Shown: positions 33,706 to 43,122 of the stretch, piece after piece
Layout of the letters: every line of letters starts with the position of its first letter
Position numbering within the stretch: the first letter of the stretch is position 1
From: Bryoerythrophyllum caledonicum
Taxonomy: Eukaryota > Streptophyta > Bryopsida > Pottiales > Pottiaceae
Assembly (NCBI GenBank): GCA_963971425.1
Contig: OZ020517.1
Span: forward strand, 10,046,501-10,110,500
Direction: 5' to 3'
Length of the DNA: 64,000 nt
The notes under the pieces: generated by a model
The model's input: only the letters and a program-made list of their open reading frames with translations
The model's database searches: none
What the model was told of the DNA's origin: nothing
Translations under genes and position numbers: made by a program

Positions 33706-34449
33706 TATTGTACTACTTAGACCATAATCAATCGTCAATTTGCCAATTCTCACTTTTATTTTTTGTTACCTTAATAAGTTTTTGACCAATAATCCATATG
33801 GTCAATAAGAAAGTTTACACCACATGTTGTTGTGAGAAAACAAAAAGAGAAATATATGAAGGTATCTAGATTTTATGTGGAAAAAAATAAGGTTATTTTT
33901 TTTACCTTGCCCGACAATAAGTGACAATGTGTGAAAATGTTTGACTTGGTTGGTATGATATTTTTCACTAAAGACAATAACTTTTTTTAACAATACTAAG
34001 GGAAACAACATTACTTGCGAGTAAAAGCTTTTGTTTCCCTTCTTACTCATTGCACTACAACGTGCTATTCTAAAGAATTATTGGCGCGGACATGCCTTGT
34101 TGTCTTAGGGGTTAAAACAAAAACCCACAAAATGAAGATGAAATACTTGCATCAATAGACAATATCGTTTAATGTAGGTCATTCACGATGTCCAGTAAAC
34201 CACTAATATTCCATGCTCTTCATTCAATGAAGAATTACCAATTGCCACTCTCACAAATGTTGATTTTCATCAATGAAAGTTGTTTACATGTTGATTCTTG
34301 AAGGTGATGTTTTACAGTACCAAAAAGGCAACATAAAATAAGTTTGGCCTCATTCCAACTTTCATTTTAACACATCTGAATTTTGCCCACTTATGCTCAT
34401 CATATGATTTTTTCAACGAAAGTGACTCAAAATTGGACATAGTTTTTTT
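33706..34449. other. AT-rich flank of the copia insertion
   Basis: AT-rich, no gene recognised. It ends in a T tract (34443-34449) where the copia element begins. Confidence 0.5.
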
Positions 34450-34884
34450 TGGGATACTAGACCTGACTTGCTTGCTACACTGACTTAAATGAACTTGCTT
34501 TTTGTAAACTCAACTGCTGAAACACACACATGTGATAAAGGATGCTGTATGACAACAGCTTGCTTATAACTTAGGAGTCTGTTACAAAAAGACTCTACAC
34601 ACTCCTCATAGTGACTATCACAGAGAATCTTGGAGCATCAAGCTCATACACACACACAGATTTCTCTGGAGAGAGAGAGAGCCGTAAGTTCCTGCTACTC
34701 CTCTTCTACTTCCTGTACTACTCATTACTTGGGGGCAACCGTTTTGGAGGGAGCACAGTCTTGCCACGTCGGTTCAAGATTAGGTGAATAATCATGATGT
34801 CCCTCTGTATGTCTCACAGTTAGCCAGTACCGTGGGTAACTATGATGATGCAAAAGGTGTCCTGAGCCATGGGTACTTCCAACA
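34450..34884 (-). repeat. 3' LTR of the copia element
   Basis: 435 bp, bounded by TG and CA on the element strand. By eye it matches the other LTR base for base. Confidence 0.95.
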
Positions 34885-34893
34885 CTCCCACTC
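34885..34893 (-). promoter_or_regulatory. Polypurine tract
   Basis: On the element strand GAGTGGGAG stands directly before the 3' LTR, the expected place and composition for the plus-strand primer. Confidence 0.8.
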
Positions 34894-34921
34894 GGGACTG
34901 GCTAACTGTGTTGCTTGAGAG

Positions 34922-37900
34922 TTACTCGCTGACGCAGGGTGTCGAGGTGATGTTCATGAGTCCCAGAAGTCGCTGGAGTGCTTCACGGGGTAGTGCCTTC
35001 GTGAGAATATCTGCGATGTTGTCAGCAGTAGGAACGTAGAGGACGTTGATGAGGTTGTTATGATAGTGCTCTCGTATGATGTGATATTTCACATCAACAT
35101 GCTTGGTCCGCTTGTGGAACTCAGGGTTCCGAACAAGGCGAATTGCAGCCTGGTTGTCACTACGAAGTATAGTAGGTTGAATCTGAGGATATGTGAGATC
35201 CTCCATGAGTTGTCGAAGCCAGAGGATTTCTTGCACCGCTAGGTGAGCCGCGACATATTCAGCCTCGGTGGTAGAGCTTGCAGTACCGCCTTGCTTGCGG
35301 CTTCCCCATGCAACGGGGCCACCATTAAGGATGATGACAAACCCTGACCGTGACTTGCGGTCGTCAAGATCTGATGCAAAATCTGCATCACAATATGCCT
35401 GGAGAGTGTTTGGACGATTACCTGTGCTGTATGTGAGTCGGAGATCAGGAGTGCCACGGAGGTAGCGCAAAATACGTTTCACTCCTGCGATGTGGCTTCG
35501 CTTGGGGTTCCGCGTGAATTTTGATGCATGGCTTGTAGCATAGGTGATGTCCAAACGAGTGCCTTGGCTTGCAAAATGTAGGCTCCCAACAATTTCACTG
35601 TAAGGAAAGCTTGGATCGGATTCTTCATCGGTCGATGAGATAAAATCCAACTGAGTATGTGGGTCAGCGGGGATAGTAAGGGGTGTGGCAAAGCCAAACT
35701 CACCAAGTTTGGCGGCTATATAACGTGCTTGATCAATCTGCAGCACGCCTTGGAGCCGATTTCTGGTAATATGAAGACCGACATATACTTCTGGATCACC
35801 AGTGGTAACCTTGAAGGCGCCACCCATGTCAGAGATGATTTGATCTATGTGCTCATGACGCTGGCTGCATATGATTCCGTCATCCACAAAGACTCCAAGG
35901 ATGAGCTTATAGAGGCCAGCGCCAAAGTACACACAGGGGTCAGCCTTGGTTGGAAGAAAATTATACCGAATGAGGAATTTGTTGAAAGTCAGGTTCCAGA
36001 TGCGAGAGCTTTGCTTCAGTCCGTAGAGGGCCTTCTTCAAGCGGCAGACCTTCAGCGGGTGCTCTGGATCAACAAATCCTTGGGGTTGGACCATATATAT
36101 TTCTTCATCAATTTCACCGTAGAGGAATGCTGTCTCCACGTCAAATTGGGTAATCTCCATGTTGTCTGCAGCAGCAATGGACAAAATTGTGCGTATAGAA
36201 TCAAACTTCACAACGGGAGAAAAGGTTTCAGAGTAGTCGAGGCCTTCCCGTTGAGAGAAGCCTTTTGCTACAAGGCGGGCCTTATAGCGAGCGACGCTTC
36301 CATTTGGGGTGAGCTTAATCTTGTAGACCCACTTGTTCTGGACTGCCTTGCGGCCTAGTGGGAGCTCAGTCAGTTCCCATGTCCCGTTGTTGATAAGAGA
36401 TGTATACTCTTGCGCCATTGCCTGTTGCCAGTGACACACTTCAGTAGACTTTTGGGCCTGGAAAAATGTCTTGGGCTCGGTTGGTGTAGGCCTGTGGGTT
36501 TGTGCCATACCTGCGTATAAGCCAGGGCCCTCTGGGTATACCCAATCACCGAAGCGCTCAGGAGGTCTTCGGGAGCGTTGAAGTTTCACCTGTGCAGGAT
36601 TGGCTCCTTGTGACTCTTGTGGAATAGGTGTGTCATGATGTTGAAGAGGTTCACTAATCTGCGGTGGATGTAGCAAATCTCCCACTGCTTTTGTGGTCGG
36701 CATGAGGAAACTGGTTTCAGTAACTCCTACGTAAGTGTGATCTACCTCTGAGCTAACAACTCCCACTGATTGTGTCATGGCCGGGTTAGCTGGGACTTCC
36801 ACTACAGGGGCTAGGTGATCTTGTGTCACGACTCCATCTTCTCGGGTAGGAAGGATGTTGACATAAGCTTCTGTAAAGTTAGCGTTGGAATGTGAGGAGA
36901 CTAGCATGGTTGGTACAAAATCAGCATCCATAAGAGTGATGTCAACCCATTCAACTAGTGTTTCGTCAACGCTTGGGCGGAGGCCTCCATAAAGTTGCTC
37001 AAGTTGCCCATCATTTGCGGTGCTTGAGTCAGAACTGTTGTCAAGCGGAGTTACGTCAAGTGCCTGTTGAGATTCTGTTGTATCAACCGATTGTATTGCA
37101 GGCGGTCGTGGCGCTTGGACTGGTTGAGCTGGCATCAGTGGAGTTGGTGGCGGGTAGTTGTGGAGTTCGTAAGCTGGTCGAAGAGGTGCTGAAGGCCCAG
37201 GTGCTGTGGAGTCGAACAAGGGTAGTGTCACAAATTCTTGTACTCGCTCTGGCTTCTCGGCAATGTCTGTGGCATAGATGCCACGAATGACAGAGGTCTC
37301 ATCGAAGATGACGTCTCTGCTCTCTTGGATCTTCTGAGACTTGTTGATCCAAATTCTATACGCCTTGCTCGTGTTACTATATCCCATAAATATGCCGCGC
37401 GTGCTCTTGGGTTGCAACTTGCTCCGGAGTTGATTAGGAACAAAGACATAGGCGTCAGCGCCAAAGATCCTCATGTGGGAAACAGAGGGCTTGGTTCCAT
37501 GCCATGCCTCGAATGGAGTCATGTCGATGATCATTCGAGTGCCGGTGCGATTTAAGCAGTAAACAGCGGTGTGAAGTGCCTCTCCCCAAAATTTGAGGTG
37601 GACATTTGCGGAGTAGAGCATACTTCGTACCGACTCCATGATCGTTCTATTGTCACGCTCCACCACTCCATTCTGCTCTGGAGTGTAGGTTGCAGTCATC
37701 TGATGTTGTATTTGCTTCTGGCGTAGGTATGTTTGGAATGCAGCGCTTGTAAACTCTGTGCCTCGATCAGTGCGGAGGGTGGTGATCTTCGAATGTGTCT
37801 CCCGTTCTAACTGGGCAACAAAGAGGCGAAAATAGTCCAAGGTTTCTGACTTCTTGGACATGCAGAACACGACTCTGAAGCCTGTCGCATCATCCTTGAA

Positions 37901-38326
37901 CAAAACGAAGTACCTTGCACCAGCAACAGTGTCGACATGCATGGGGCCGCAAATGTCGGAATGAACTAGCTCTCCAGCGACGTTAGCCTTCTGTCTATCA
38001 ATATTGACAGGAAATTTAGCTCGATGATTCTTTCCATAGGCACATCCTGAACAAAAGGGATGAGAGCCCGGATTGGAGGGAAGTGCCATACCGTCTACCA
38101 ACGCTTGCCTTGCCGTTGCTCGAATTGTGTCATGATTGACATGACCGAGTCGTTTGTGCCAGATATCGAGTGATTGGCTGCCATCCTTCTTAGTCGTGAC
38201 TCCAAAGCTTCCCACATGTAGTGCACTGTCTTTGGGGGGCTGAATGGCCGAGATGAGAAGCTTGTACATCTTGCTAACGAGGATCCCCGCATGACCACTT
38301 CGCCAATCTGTGTAACAAGGCGGCAA
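34922..38326 (-). CDS. Copia pol: integrase, reverse transcriptase, RNase H
   Basis: The 1,134-codon frame starts with a GAG-pre-integrase segment (WHKRLGHVNHDTI, CSGCAYGKN). The integrase core keeps its acidic residues (LVHSDICGPM, TDRGTEF, NGVVERDNRT). The copia reverse transcriptase has WVYKIKLTPNGSVARYKARL, QFDVETAFLYGEI and the active-site FVDDG in place of the common YVDD. RNase H follows (AYCDADFASD, SSTTEAEYVA, TKHVDVKYHIIRE). No internal stop is seen. It has no start of its own and would be made as part of a gag-pol polyprotein; it overlaps the gag frame by 232 bases, and homology switches frame near 38285. Confidence 0.95.
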   Translation of the reverse strand: MPPCYTDWRSGHAGILVSKMYKLLISAIQPPKDSALHVGSFGVTTKKDGSQSLDIWHKRLGHVNHDTIRATARQALVDGMALPSNPGSHPFCSGCAYGKNHRAKFPVNIDRQKANVAGELVHSDICGPMHVDTVAGARYFVLFKDDATGFRVVFCMSKKSETLDYFRLFVAQLERETHSKITTLRTDRGTEFTSAAFQTYLRQKQIQHQMTATYTPEQNGVVERDNRTIMESVRSMLYSANVHLKFWGEALHTAVYCLNRTGTRMIIDMTPFEAWHGTKPSVSHMRIFGADAYVFVPNQLRSKLQPKSTRGIFMGYSNTSKAYRIWINKSQKIQESRDVIFDETSVIRGIYATDIAEKPERVQEFVTLPLFDSTAPGPSAPLRPAYELHNYPPPTPLMPAQPVQAPRPPAIQSVDTTESQQALDVTPLDNSSDSSTANDGQLEQLYGGLRPSVDETLVEWVDITLMDADFVPTMLVSSHSNANFTEAYVNILPTREDGVVTQDHLAPVVEVPANPAMTQSVGVVSSEVDHTYVGVTETSFLMPTTKAVGDLLHPPQISEPLQHHDTPIPQESQGANPAQVKLQRSRRPPERFGDWVYPEGPGLYAGMAQTHRPTPTEPKTFFQAQKSTEVCHWQQAMAQEYTSLINNGTWELTELPLGRKAVQNKWVYKIKLTPNGSVARYKARLVAKGFSQREGLDYSETFSPVVKFDSIRTILSIAAADNMEITQFDVETAFLYGEIDEEIYMVQPQGFVDPEHPLKVCRLKKALYGLKQSSRIWNLTFNKFLIRYNFLPTKADPCVYFGAGLYKLILGVFVDDGIICSQRHEHIDQIISDMGGAFKVTTGDPEVYVGLHITRNRLQGVLQIDQARYIAAKLGEFGFATPLTIPADPHTQLDFISSTDEESDPSFPYSEIVGSLHFASQGTRLDITYATSHASKFTRNPKRSHIAGVKRILRYLRGTPDLRLTYSTGNRPNTLQAYCDADFASDLDDRKSRSGFVIILNGGPVAWGSRKQGGTASSTTEAEYVAAHLAVQEILWLRQLMEDLTYPQIQPTILRSDNQAAIRLVRNPEFHKRTKHVDVKYHIIREHYHNNLINVLYVPTADNIADILTKALPREALQRLLGLMNITSTPCVSE

Positions 38327-39522
38327 CTGGTTTTCGATGTAATGGTGTCAATATTTCGCTGCGCAGCTCGCTGCGAAGAAAAAAGACTGGTGCCTAGGTC
38401 TGGCACAAACAAGACGTTTGTAAGAGTTGCTGTTTCTTGATGATCGTCAAGATCTACAAGAACGTCAATGTCGCCAACGCCCATGACAACAAGCAGAATG
38501 CCACCGACTCCAGTTACTGTCCTTCGCTCATGGGAGGTGTCTGTGTACTTTGCGAAGAACATATTACTATTAGTCATGTGTTCAGTGCATCCGCTGTCTA
38601 CATACCACGAATCTGCGTCTACTGTGGTAGACAAGGCCATATAGGCTCGATGCAAAGATTTGCCATGAGGCACCTTGGGAGCAGCTTGGGCAAGCGGGGA
38701 GTCATCGGCTGGGAAATTGAGGGATCTTTCGGGCTCGTGACATTCATTAGCCCAGTGCCCAGTCTGACCGCATTTCCAACACACTGTGACTTTCTTGCGT
38801 TCAGCTATTTCTTTCCTACGCTCTTGTCGTTGCTCGTACGTTAGTGGGGGACGGCTGCCTGGTGCGAGTTTGGGCGGGCCTGTTGTAGCTGCGTATGCTA
38901 GAGCTACATTGGGTTCGTTGGCAGATTCTTCTGCCTGGAGTCGTTGCTCTTGTCTAAGTAAGCGGACAGTAAGATTTCCTAACGTACGAGACGTATCCTC
39001 GACGTTATCCCATGCAGAGATAAACGGACCGTATTTGGAAGGGAGACTAGAGATGACTTTGGACATGAGACCAGAGTCGGATATTGAATTGTCTCCAAGG
39101 TTAACAAGTTGGCTCTTGATGATCTCAAGTTTGCCAAGGTATGATGCAATGGTGTCTGTGCTATCCAGTCTACATTCGTAAAACCTCTGCTGCACATGGT
39201 GAATTGATTCATGAGCTTTCTGATCATGCAGAAGTTTCAGTTTGTCCCAAATAGCCTTCGAGGTGGTGCAATTAAGCAGCACCTCCAAGATACTTTCGTC
39301 AACTGCTTTGCACAAGAGGGACGTGCACTCGTTGTCCTTTTTGATCCATTCTAACTCTGCAGCTGGATCACTGCTGGGCTTGGGCACCGAACCATCGACT
39401 ATGCCCATGAGATCTTGACCTAGTAAGATAGCGCGAATTTGAAACTTCCACAGATGGAAGTTGTGACCGTTGTAAACTTTTACATTCCTAAGCTCAGTTG
39501 TCGAGTCCATCATATGACTCAA
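38095..39522 (-). CDS. Copia gag and protease
   Basis: The 475-codon frame begins with Met at 39522. It holds the UBN2-type gag region (LWKFQIRAILLGQDLMGIV; SKAIWDKLKLLHDQK), a CCHC zinc knuckle (CWKCGQTGHWANEC, about residues 255-268) and an aspartic protease active site (WYVDSGCTEHMT; DSG as usual for copia). Beyond GEVVMRG, near position 38285, the protein no longer resembles copia, and homology continues one base back in the pol frame. The junction contains four consecutive C on the plus strand (GGATCCCCGC). Confidence 0.95.
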   Translation of the reverse strand: MSHMMDSTTELRNVKVYNGHNFHLWKFQIRAILLGQDLMGIVDGSVPKPSSDPAAELEWIKKDNECTSLLCKAVDESILEVLLNCTTSKAIWDKLKLLHDQKAHESIHHVQQRFYECRLDSTDTIASYLGKLEIIKSQLVNLGDNSISDSGLMSKVISSLPSKYGPFISAWDNVEDTSRTLGNLTVRLLRQEQRLQAEESANEPNVALAYAATTGPPKLAPGSRPPLTYEQRQERRKEIAERKKVTVCWKCGQTGHWANECHEPERSLNFPADDSPLAQAAPKVPHGKSLHRAYMALSTTVDADSWYVDSGCTEHMTNSNMFFAKYTDTSHERRTVTGVGGILLVVMGVGDIDVLVDLDDHQETATLTNVLFVPDLGTSLFSSQRAAQRNIDTITSKTSCRLVTQIGEVVMRGSSLARCTSFSSRPFSPPKTVHYMWEALESRLRRMAANHSISGTNDSVMSIMTQFEQRQGKRW

Positions 39523-39631
39523 GTGAAATCAGTAGGATGCTTAATAACTATGCTTCGTAGACACGAGGCTAACTGGTACTGTTGACACAGTGCTACTTTA
39601 ACGACTTATCAGATACTTGACGAGCGTTAGT

Positions 39632-39645
39632 GTGGGCCCATAACC
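39632..39645 (-). promoter_or_regulatory. Primer-binding site matching initiator tRNA-Met anticodon arm
   Basis: The plus strand reads GTGGGCCCATAACC, identical to the anticodon stem-loop segment of plant initiator tRNA-Met, so the element RNA would be complementary to that segment. It lies 3 bases inside the 5' LTR. Priming from an internal tRNA fragment is known for Drosophila copia and relatives. Confidence 0.8.
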
Positions 39646-39648
39646 TTT

Positions 39649-40083
39649 TGGGATACTAGACCTGACTTGCTTGCTACACTGACTTAAATGAACTTGCTTT
39701 TTGTAAACTCAACTGCTGAAACACACACATGTGATAAAGGATGCTGTATGACAACAGCTTGCTTATAACTTAGGAGTCTGTTACAAAAAGACTCTACACA
39801 CTCCTCATAGTGACTATCACAGAGAATCTTGGAGCATCAAGCTCATACACACACACAGATTTCTCTGGAGAGAGAGAGAGCCGTAAGTTCCTGCTACTCC
39901 TCTTCTACTTCCTGTACTACTCATTACTTGGGGGCAACCGTTTTGGAGGGAGCACAGTCTTGCCACGTCGGTTCAAGATTAGGTGAATAATCATGATGTC
40001 CCTCTGTATGTCTCACAGTTAGCCAGTACCGTGGGTAACTATGATGATGCAAAAGGTGTCCTGAGCCATGGGTACTTCCAACA
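39649..40083 (-). repeat. 5' LTR of the copia element
   Basis: 435 bp, bounded by TG and CA on the element strand. It should hold the element promoter; a GA microsatellite and CACACA runs are included. Confidence 0.95.
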
Positions 40084-40496
40084 GTTTTTATGGTCACAAT
40101 ATATAGAATCTAACAAGTCTTGAAGATGCCAAAAATTTAAATTCCTCTACTCCTTGAAAAACAGCACATCATCCCAAGTCACATAGTTTCACATATTGTT
40201 GGTCAAGGTACTGATAAAGTAAATATTTTTAGATTCTCTTATATATTATCTTCATTTAATTCTCTGTTCATTTATTTCATGACCCTCTCTCTAAGCTTAA
40301 AGTATTTGTTGAAAGCGACCTTTCATTGACAAAATGACTTGGCATACATGAAGAATTAATCTCATAATATTAGTAAGATCATTAGTATAAATTAATACGT
40401 CATCTACATAACACACTAAGTGTATGTCAGATTCTCCTTCCATGTTTAATTCCACGTCAATATCATATCAAGACCACGTCAAGATCATGTCAAGGT

Positions 40497-40532
40497 CACG
40501 TCAATGTTGACGTGGGACGTCAATATTGACGT
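40497..40532. promoter_or_regulatory. Adjacent ACGTCA/TGACGT palindromes
   Basis: CACGTCAATGTTGACGTG (40497-40514, 8-bp perfect arms) is followed two bases later by the perfect palindrome ACGTCAATATTGACGT (40517-40532). Two more ACGTCA copies lie upstream (about 40454-40480). ACGTCA/TGACGT is the core bound by plant TGA-type bZIP factors; function here is inferred. Confidence 0.45.
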
Positions 40533-40697
40533 GAGGTCATAACATACAGCGTTTTTAGACAAAGGATCTCATGGAAACAAATTAATTTATAAACTTAGAC
40601 TCAATTAGTCCATGACTTAGACAATATTAACATGCACAGACTTATGAATCAATGATTTCTCATGTGTTTCAACATTACTCAAATTCACTACATAACT

Positions 40698-40732
40698 GCA
40701 TGCATGACTCCATGCATGACTGCATGCATGAC
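40698..40732. repeat. Three GCATGCATGAC-like repeats
   Basis: Three 12-bp units carrying CATGCATG stand in tandem. CATGCATG is the RY element bound by plant B3 factors, but the repeat may simply be a microsatellite. Confidence 0.6.
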
Positions 40733-41405
40733 TATCCTCAGAACTTTAATTATTTACAAATGACGACTTGTCATCAACTAAACAAAACTAACAATTTCAC
40801 CATTAATCCATTGTCTTATTTAACTTACGGATTTCTATCCATTGCTTGACTCAGGCTTGCTCCTATCTCGAAATGCAGCATGCTCGTACTACAGCTTCAC
40901 TCCTCAAACAAGTCTCCGAAAATGGGCTCTTTCTCCTACTCTATTTAGACTAATAACTGCACAAGAAAGCATTCTTCTAAAGTTTTACTCCCTTTTGGAC
41001 TATCTTCAATTGGGCAAATCCATCATTTTATTCATAATAAGATCATCTATACACATAGCTACTTGCTAACATTGGAGGCATGTACAAGAGAACTAACATG
41101 CAACTTATATTAAGTCGAGGTTGCTTGCAAGAACATGATTCCTGCCAGCTGCAGGCTTGAGGCCCAAGAACAGTGTGTCCACGCCATCAAGCACAGATCA
41201 TGATAAATCTGCCCAATTTTATAAGTGAAAAGAAAAGGAAAAAGAGATGAGAACAAGAATTAGAGAGAAGACGGGTGGAAAACAGAGAGAACTTAGGAGG
41301 GAAATAACTACAAAAAATAAAAATAAAAAAATAGGGTGCAACAGTACTCAAATAAATCTGTTTCAGAGATAATTTTTTTTAACGTGGTATATTATACGTC
41401 TGCAG

Positions 41406-43122
41406 GTTATCCATTACGAAATTCCTAATGATCCTGAAACATTCGTGCATCGTTCCGGACGAACAGGGAGAGCTGGTAAGGAAGGAACGGCTATTCTTAT
41501 GTATTCCGACAGGCAAACTCGAACAATGAGGCTTATTGAGAGGGATGTTGGGTGTAAGTTCACAAGAATTGGTGCGCCCAGGGTGGAAGATGTTCTGAAG
41601 GCTAGTAGTGAAAGTGCCACCGCGGTCATTAAGCGGGTTCATCCTGAAGTAGCCGAAGTGTTTATGTCAACTGCCGAGGAGCTTCTGAACGAGCAGGGTC
41701 CCACTGCGTTTGCTGCTGCTCTTGCTCATTTGGCCGGCTTCACCCAGCTCCCGGCATCACGCTCCCTCATCACTCATGAAGAGGTACTCAAATCCCCGGT
41801 TATGCTGCCTATATACTCAACATCTCATTGGTGTTACATACTGTATTTCTCGTGAAGTTCCTTGCTAAATGATTATTTTGAAGGACGTAGTTACAGTGGT
41901 CTGAATATACTCCTTTTTGGTCAGTGAAGCGTAAAAATCTAGGACAATGATTCTAATGAGGCATCTCCTTGATTTTGGCAGGGCTTAACAACGCTTCGCT
42001 TGGTGCGGCCTAGGGGGTCTCGACCAATGAGTGCCCGTGTCGTCATGGGAATCTTGTCAGATATTTGGCAGACAGCGGCCGACAAAGTAGGCAAGATCAA
42101 AGTCATTGACGACCCCAAGGCTGATGGCGCCGTATTTGACCTGCCCGAGGATGTGGCGAAGGCACTACTGGATAAGCCAACTCCTCAGGGAGAGATCATC
42201 GAGATCTGTAAATCGGTACTACTCTCTTCTCATCATTTCCCCTGGTATCTTGAGTTCTTTCGCTGTGAGAGAGTGTGTTGTAAATCGAGTGATGGAGGTT
42301 AAAACTACAGGGTTGTTGACGTACTACTTGATACTAATACTTTCTCAAGCAAGAATTGTGAACATCCTGTGGACACTCAGAATTTCTGTTCAGCACATAT
42401 ACTAACTCGCATCTTACACTCATCTGTAGCTTCCGAGGTTGGAAGATGACGAATTTGGATCAGGAAGAGGGGGAGATATGTATGGTCGCTTCTCTAAGGA
42501 AGGTGGTCGTGGACGAGGAAGCTTCAGTTCTGGTCGCGGTGGTGGACGAGGTGGTGGTCGATTCAGTAGTGACCACTACGAAGGAAGAGGCGGAAGTGAC
42601 CGATTCAGCAGCGACCGTTTTGGATCAAGAGGCGGAGATGACCGCTTTAGCAGCGACCGTTTCAGCAGTGACCGCTCTAGTGACCGCTTCACAGTGAGCG
42701 CTCCAGTGATCGGTTTGGTGGAAGGATGACTGGTCGTAGTGGCTCGGGTCGCCTGATGAGTGGAGTAGAGCTAGCTCTGGAAGATCGTCAACTCCATGGA
42801 AAAGCGACAGTGACAGTTTTAGCAGCGGCTCCTTTAGCAGTCGTTCGGACAGGTAAGAAATTGCAATATTTTGATTCTTGTTGAGTCTTTGCTCCCAGGT
42901 CAATGTGAATCTTCGTTATTTCACCGGTGAAGTAATCATCCACACCTTCGCTACGCTAGAGATGTTTTCTCATTGGATGAGTTGGAGCTGAAGTACTAAG
43001 TGAGATGAGAACGTTTTAACTGACACTGATCTCTTATCTGAATCAGGGGCTCATTCGGAGGGACATGCTTCATTTGCAACAAACCAGGCCACCGCGCAAC
43101 AGATTGCCCAGAGCGGCGGTAG
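41406..43122 (+). CDS. RH3: RH3-like plastid DEAD-box RNA helicase, 3' part only
   Basis: Exons 41406-41783, 41982-42215, 42430-42852 and 43047-43122 encode the C-terminal half. They hold the end of the helicase core with motif VI ([10 protein letters not shown]), the GUCT RNA-binding domain ([33 protein letters not shown]), an Arg/Gly/Ser-rich tail and a final zinc knuckle ([14 protein letters not shown]). This fits Arabidopsis RH3, a chloroplast helicase for group II intron splicing and ribosome assembly. The Q motif, Walker A, DEAD and SAT exons are absent upstream in this window; the copia element ends 1.3 kb before the first visible exon. The R/S/G tail needs either a 67-base intron (GTGAGC at 42694 to ATGAG at 42760) or two frameshifts. 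The copy may be 5'-truncated, or may continue far upstream across an interrupted intron. Confidence 0.75.

Larger units (their letters stand above)
34450..40083 (-). mobile_element. Complete Ty1/copia LTR retrotransposon
   Basis: The 5,634-bp element lies in minus orientation with 435-bp LTRs at both ends that read as identical. On its own strand the LTR starts TGTTGG and ends TATCCCA. The primer-binding site, polypurine tract, gag-protease and integrase-RT-RNase H regions are all present in copia order (integrase before reverse transcriptase). The flanks are GTTTTTTT on the left and GTTTTT on the right, so the target-site duplication is hidden in a T tract. Identical LTRs imply a recent insertion. 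One frameshift separates gag-protease from pol. Confidence 0.95.
40084..41405. other. AT-rich right flank of copia and putative helicase intron
   Basis: No gene is seen. The stretch contains ACGTCA palindromes (40497-40532) and CATGCATG repeats (40698-40732). Its end (41373-41405) looks like the 3' part of an intron of the RH3-like gene. Confidence 0.5.

Noticed and set aside
35657-36358. 233-codon plus ORF inside the copia pol region
   Set aside because: Antisense shadow of the reverse transcriptase frame.
42446-42697. Alternative Val/Ala/Thr-rich frame in the helicase tail
   Set aside because: Out-of-frame reading of the Arg/Gly/Ser repeats; the zinc knuckle and splice phases support the other frame.
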